A stretch of 8,138 nt of DNA from an uncultured Demequina sp. (GTDB lineage: Bacteria > Actinomycetota > Actinomycetes > Actinomycetales > Demequinaceae), in the NCBI GenBank assembly GCA_937925595.1, contig CALALQ010000364.1:1-8138 (forward strand), written 5' to 3'. The notes under the pieces were generated by a model, which saw only the letters and a list, made by a program, of their open reading frames with translations, was not told where the DNA came from and made no database searches. Positions within the stretch are counted from its first letter, which is position 1. Each line of letters opens with the position of its first letter. Shown here piece after piece: positions 7,228 to 8,138 of the stretch. A program made the position numbers and the translations under genes.

Positions 7228-7238
7228 GCTATTGACGG
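7228..7238. repeat. TTGACGG direct repeat, copy 1 (7232-7238)
   Basis: ATTGACGG occurs here and again at 7262-7269, about 31 bases (three helical turns) apart, in the gap between the divergent hydrolase and regulator genes. TTGACG also resembles a -35 box for the plus strand, but no good -10 lies 16-18 bases downstream of either copy. The repeat spacing suggests a protein binding site or paired operators rather than chance. Function is inferred only. Confidence 0.4.
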
Positions 7239-7254
7239 TCGCGCCGGGAGCGAA

Positions 7255-7270
7255 TCCGTCGATTGACGGA
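7255..7270. promoter_or_regulatory. Dyad TCCGTC-GATT-GACGGA, candidate operator
   Basis: A perfect 6-base inverted repeat with a 4-base spacer lies 60 bases before the hydrolase start and about 75-110 bases before the regulator start. The right half-site overlaps the second TTGACGG repeat. A dimeric regulator such as the divergent LuxR-type protein could bind it and control both directions. The match is by symmetry and position; no known consensus was used. Confidence 0.45.
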
Positions 7271-7278
7271 GGCGGCCA

Positions 7279-7296
7279 TTACGTTTCCGTTACGTT
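7279..7296. repeat. TTACGTT tandem half-sites, 11 bases apart
   Basis: TTACGTT occurs at 7279-7285 and 7290-7296, one helical turn apart, in the divergent intergenic region. A GTTTCGC pair follows (7300-7306 and 7324-7330). Same-face direct repeats are a common layout for activator binding near a promoter. They are A/T-richer than the surroundings. Function is inferred. Confidence 0.35.
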
Positions 7297-7344
7297 CTGG
7301 TTTCGCAGGCAACCGCGACACATGTTTCGCTTCGGAGGCGGATC

Positions 7345-7350
7345 TATGAT
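7345..7350 (+). promoter_or_regulatory. Candidate -10 box TATGAT for the regulator gene
   Basis: TATGAT is one base from TATAAT. If used, transcription would start near 7357 and leave a leader of about 25 bases before the ATG at 7382, which has its own GGAGG. No good -35 is visible 17-18 bases upstream, which in actinobacteria is not unusual and would fit an activator-dependent promoter. The same bases include the alternative ATG at 7346, so the element cannot be both the promoter and that start. Confidence 0.35.
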
Positions 7351-7367
7351 CGATCCGCACCCGCACC

Positions 7368-7372
7368 GGAGG
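7368..7372 (+). promoter_or_regulatory. Ribosome binding site GGAGG of the regulator gene
   Basis: GGAGG sits 9 bases before the ATG at 7382. A second GGAGG at 7334-7338 sits 7 bases before an in-frame ATG at 7346. Both starts are therefore possible. I prefer 7382 because the extra twelve residues are His/Pro-rich and unlike a folded N-terminus, and because of the possible -10 box at 7345-7350. Confidence 0.6.
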
Positions 7373-7381
7373 TACCACCCC

Positions 7382-8065
7382 ATGGATCGACTCACGGCGC
7401 GCCTCGTCACTGAGCTGTCTTCGCCGTCTGCCGCCGTTCGGCTGAGTGCCGCGCTGAACTACAGCAAGTCCGCGTCGGGCACGGAGGCGATGATGCTGAT
7501 GTGCCGGAACCCTCGAGGAGACGGCTTCACCGTCATCGCCAATGAGGGCTACCCGGACGCAGCCGCCGATTTCTTCGCACGTCACCTGGAGGTCAGGCCC
7601 GAGTTCGCCCGCCCCCTGCGCGAAGGCGGACTGCTCAGCTGGGAAGACACCCCCGAGTTCTGCTACTCCTATAGCGCCCAGGAGATCCTGAAGCCCGCCG
7701 GATTCAACAACGGCATGACCATCCCCCTGCGGGACGAGCGATCACGCACCAAGGGGATCCTCATCATGAACATGGCGGACCGAAGCTTTCCCCTTGAACG
7801 CAAGGAACCGGTCGGTGAGCTTCAGTCCTTGTTCACGTCGTTCGCACTTGATCGGTACGAGCAGCTCGCGCGTCAGTTGACGCCACGCGAGCTCCAGGTC
7901 ATCTGGCTGATGCGAGACGGCATGAGCAACGCGGAGATCGGCGATCATCTCGAGCTGTCTCCTCGGACCGTTGCCACTCATGTCGAAGGTGTCTTCAATA
8001 AGCTCGGCACGCGTAACCGCGTCGCAGCCGTCGTGGAAGCCACTCGACTCGGGTTCTTCGACTGA
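7382..8065 (+). CDS. LuxR/GerE-type regulator with GAF-like sensor domain
   Basis: From the ATG at 7382 the product is 227 residues; from 7346 it would be 239. The C-terminus (about 166-225) is a GerE helix-turn-helix: LTPRELQVIWLMRDGMSN, then AEIGDHLELSPRTVATHV with the recognition helix, then VFNKLGTRNRVAAVVEA. The N-terminal 150 residues alternate strands and helices (AMMLMCRNPRG, FTVIANEGYP, GMTIPLRDERSRTKGILIMN), which looks like a GAF-type small-molecule sensor. No phospho-acceptor receiver domain is seen, so it is probably a one-component regulator. It is divergent from the hydrolase-transporter run and probably controls it from the shared gap, in response to the imported compound or a product. 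Longer in-frame reading back to 7142 overlaps the hydrolase gene and lacks support. Confidence 0.88.
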   Translation: MDRLTARLVTELSSPSAAVRLSAALNYSKSASGTEAMMLMCRNPRGDGFTVIANEGYPDAAADFFARHLEVRPEFARPLREGGLLSWEDTPEFCYSYSAQEILKPAGFNNGMTIPLRDERSRTKGILIMNMADRSFPLERKEPVGELQSLFTSFALDRYEQLARQLTPRELQVIWLMRDGMSNAEIGDHLELSPRTVATHVEGVFNKLGTRNRVAAVVEATRLGFFD

Positions 8066-8084
8066 CCTTCGGGACAGCAAGCGA

Positions 8085-8115
8085 GAAACAGAAAAGACCC
8101 GCGGAGATCCGCAGG
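8085..8115. repeat. 31-base direct repeat, right copy
   Basis: Identical to 24-54. It lies 20 bases after the regulator stop codon. Here the repeat forms most of a complete hairpin because the following TCTT completes the outer arm. Confidence 0.75.
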
Positions 8116-8119
8116 TCTT
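8094..8119. terminator. Terminator after the regulator gene, possibly bidirectional
   Basis: AAGACC (8094-8099) pairs with GGTCTT (8114-8119), and GCGG (8101-8104) with CCGC (8109-8112) around loop AGAT. A single C/A mismatch interrupts the stem. After the stem the plus strand reads CTCAATACTGTCTC, a weak tract. On the minus strand the stem is followed by TTCTGTTTCTC, which is better, so it may also stop a converging gene outside the window. Confidence 0.75.
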
Positions 8120-8138
8120 CTCAATACTGTCTCAACAC

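Noticed and set aside
7232..7296. Standard sigma-70-type promoter built on TTGACG
   Set aside because: Neither TTGACG copy has a TATAAT-like box 16-18 bases downstream on the plus strand, so I did not call a complete promoter.
7142..7345. N-terminal extension of the regulator back to 7142
   Set aside because: It runs into the divergent hydrolase gene and through the repeat-rich control region. Better starts with GGAGG exist at 7346 and 7382.
24..8115. Transposon or integrative element bounded by the 31-base repeats
   Set aside because: There is no transposase, integrase or tRNA gene in the window. The repeats contain a terminator-like hairpin, which gives a simpler explanation.

Overview
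The window looks like chromosomal DNA from a high-GC Gram-positive actinobacterium, most likely Microbacteriaceae-like. The support is strong G/C preference at third codon positions, GTG and ATG starts, short GGAG-type ribosome binding sites and an Ala/Arg/Val-rich proteome. This placement is inference from composition and protein style, not from a marker gene.

Layout. Six genes lie on the minus strand, read from right to left. In order they are a large CehA/McbA-type PHP-fold metallohydrolase (7194-4858), a small protein with a Cys/His-rich N-terminus (4861-4343), a sugar-type ABC transporter made of substrate-binding lipoprotein (4212-3196), double ATPase (3193-1712) and permease (1687-647), and a four-helix membrane protein of unknown function (650-141). 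Junctions are very tight: a 4-base ATGA overlap, a 130-base gap holding a hairpin, then 2 bases, 24 bases and a 4-base GTGA overlap. The run ends in a strong GC-rich hairpin (111-136), with two weaker hairpins behind it. A LuxR/GerE-type regulator with a GAF-like N-terminus is divergent (7382-8065, plus strand). The gap between it and the hydrolase holds a dyad and two sets of direct repeats that could be operators.

How it may work together (inference). The lipoprotein captures a small polar molecule outside the cell. The RbsA/RbsC-like pair imports it. The hydrolase has no signal peptide, so it would act on the substrate in the cytoplasm, perhaps with the Cys-rich partner. The divergent regulator probably senses a ligand through its N-terminal domain and controls the run. 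The substrate cannot be named from sequence. The two least explained parts are the Cys/His-rich partner and the terminal His/Met-rich membrane protein.

An identical 31-base segment carrying a hairpin occurs at both window ends (24-54 and 8085-8115), bracketing the whole module. No RNA genes, insertion sequences or CRISPR arrays were seen.
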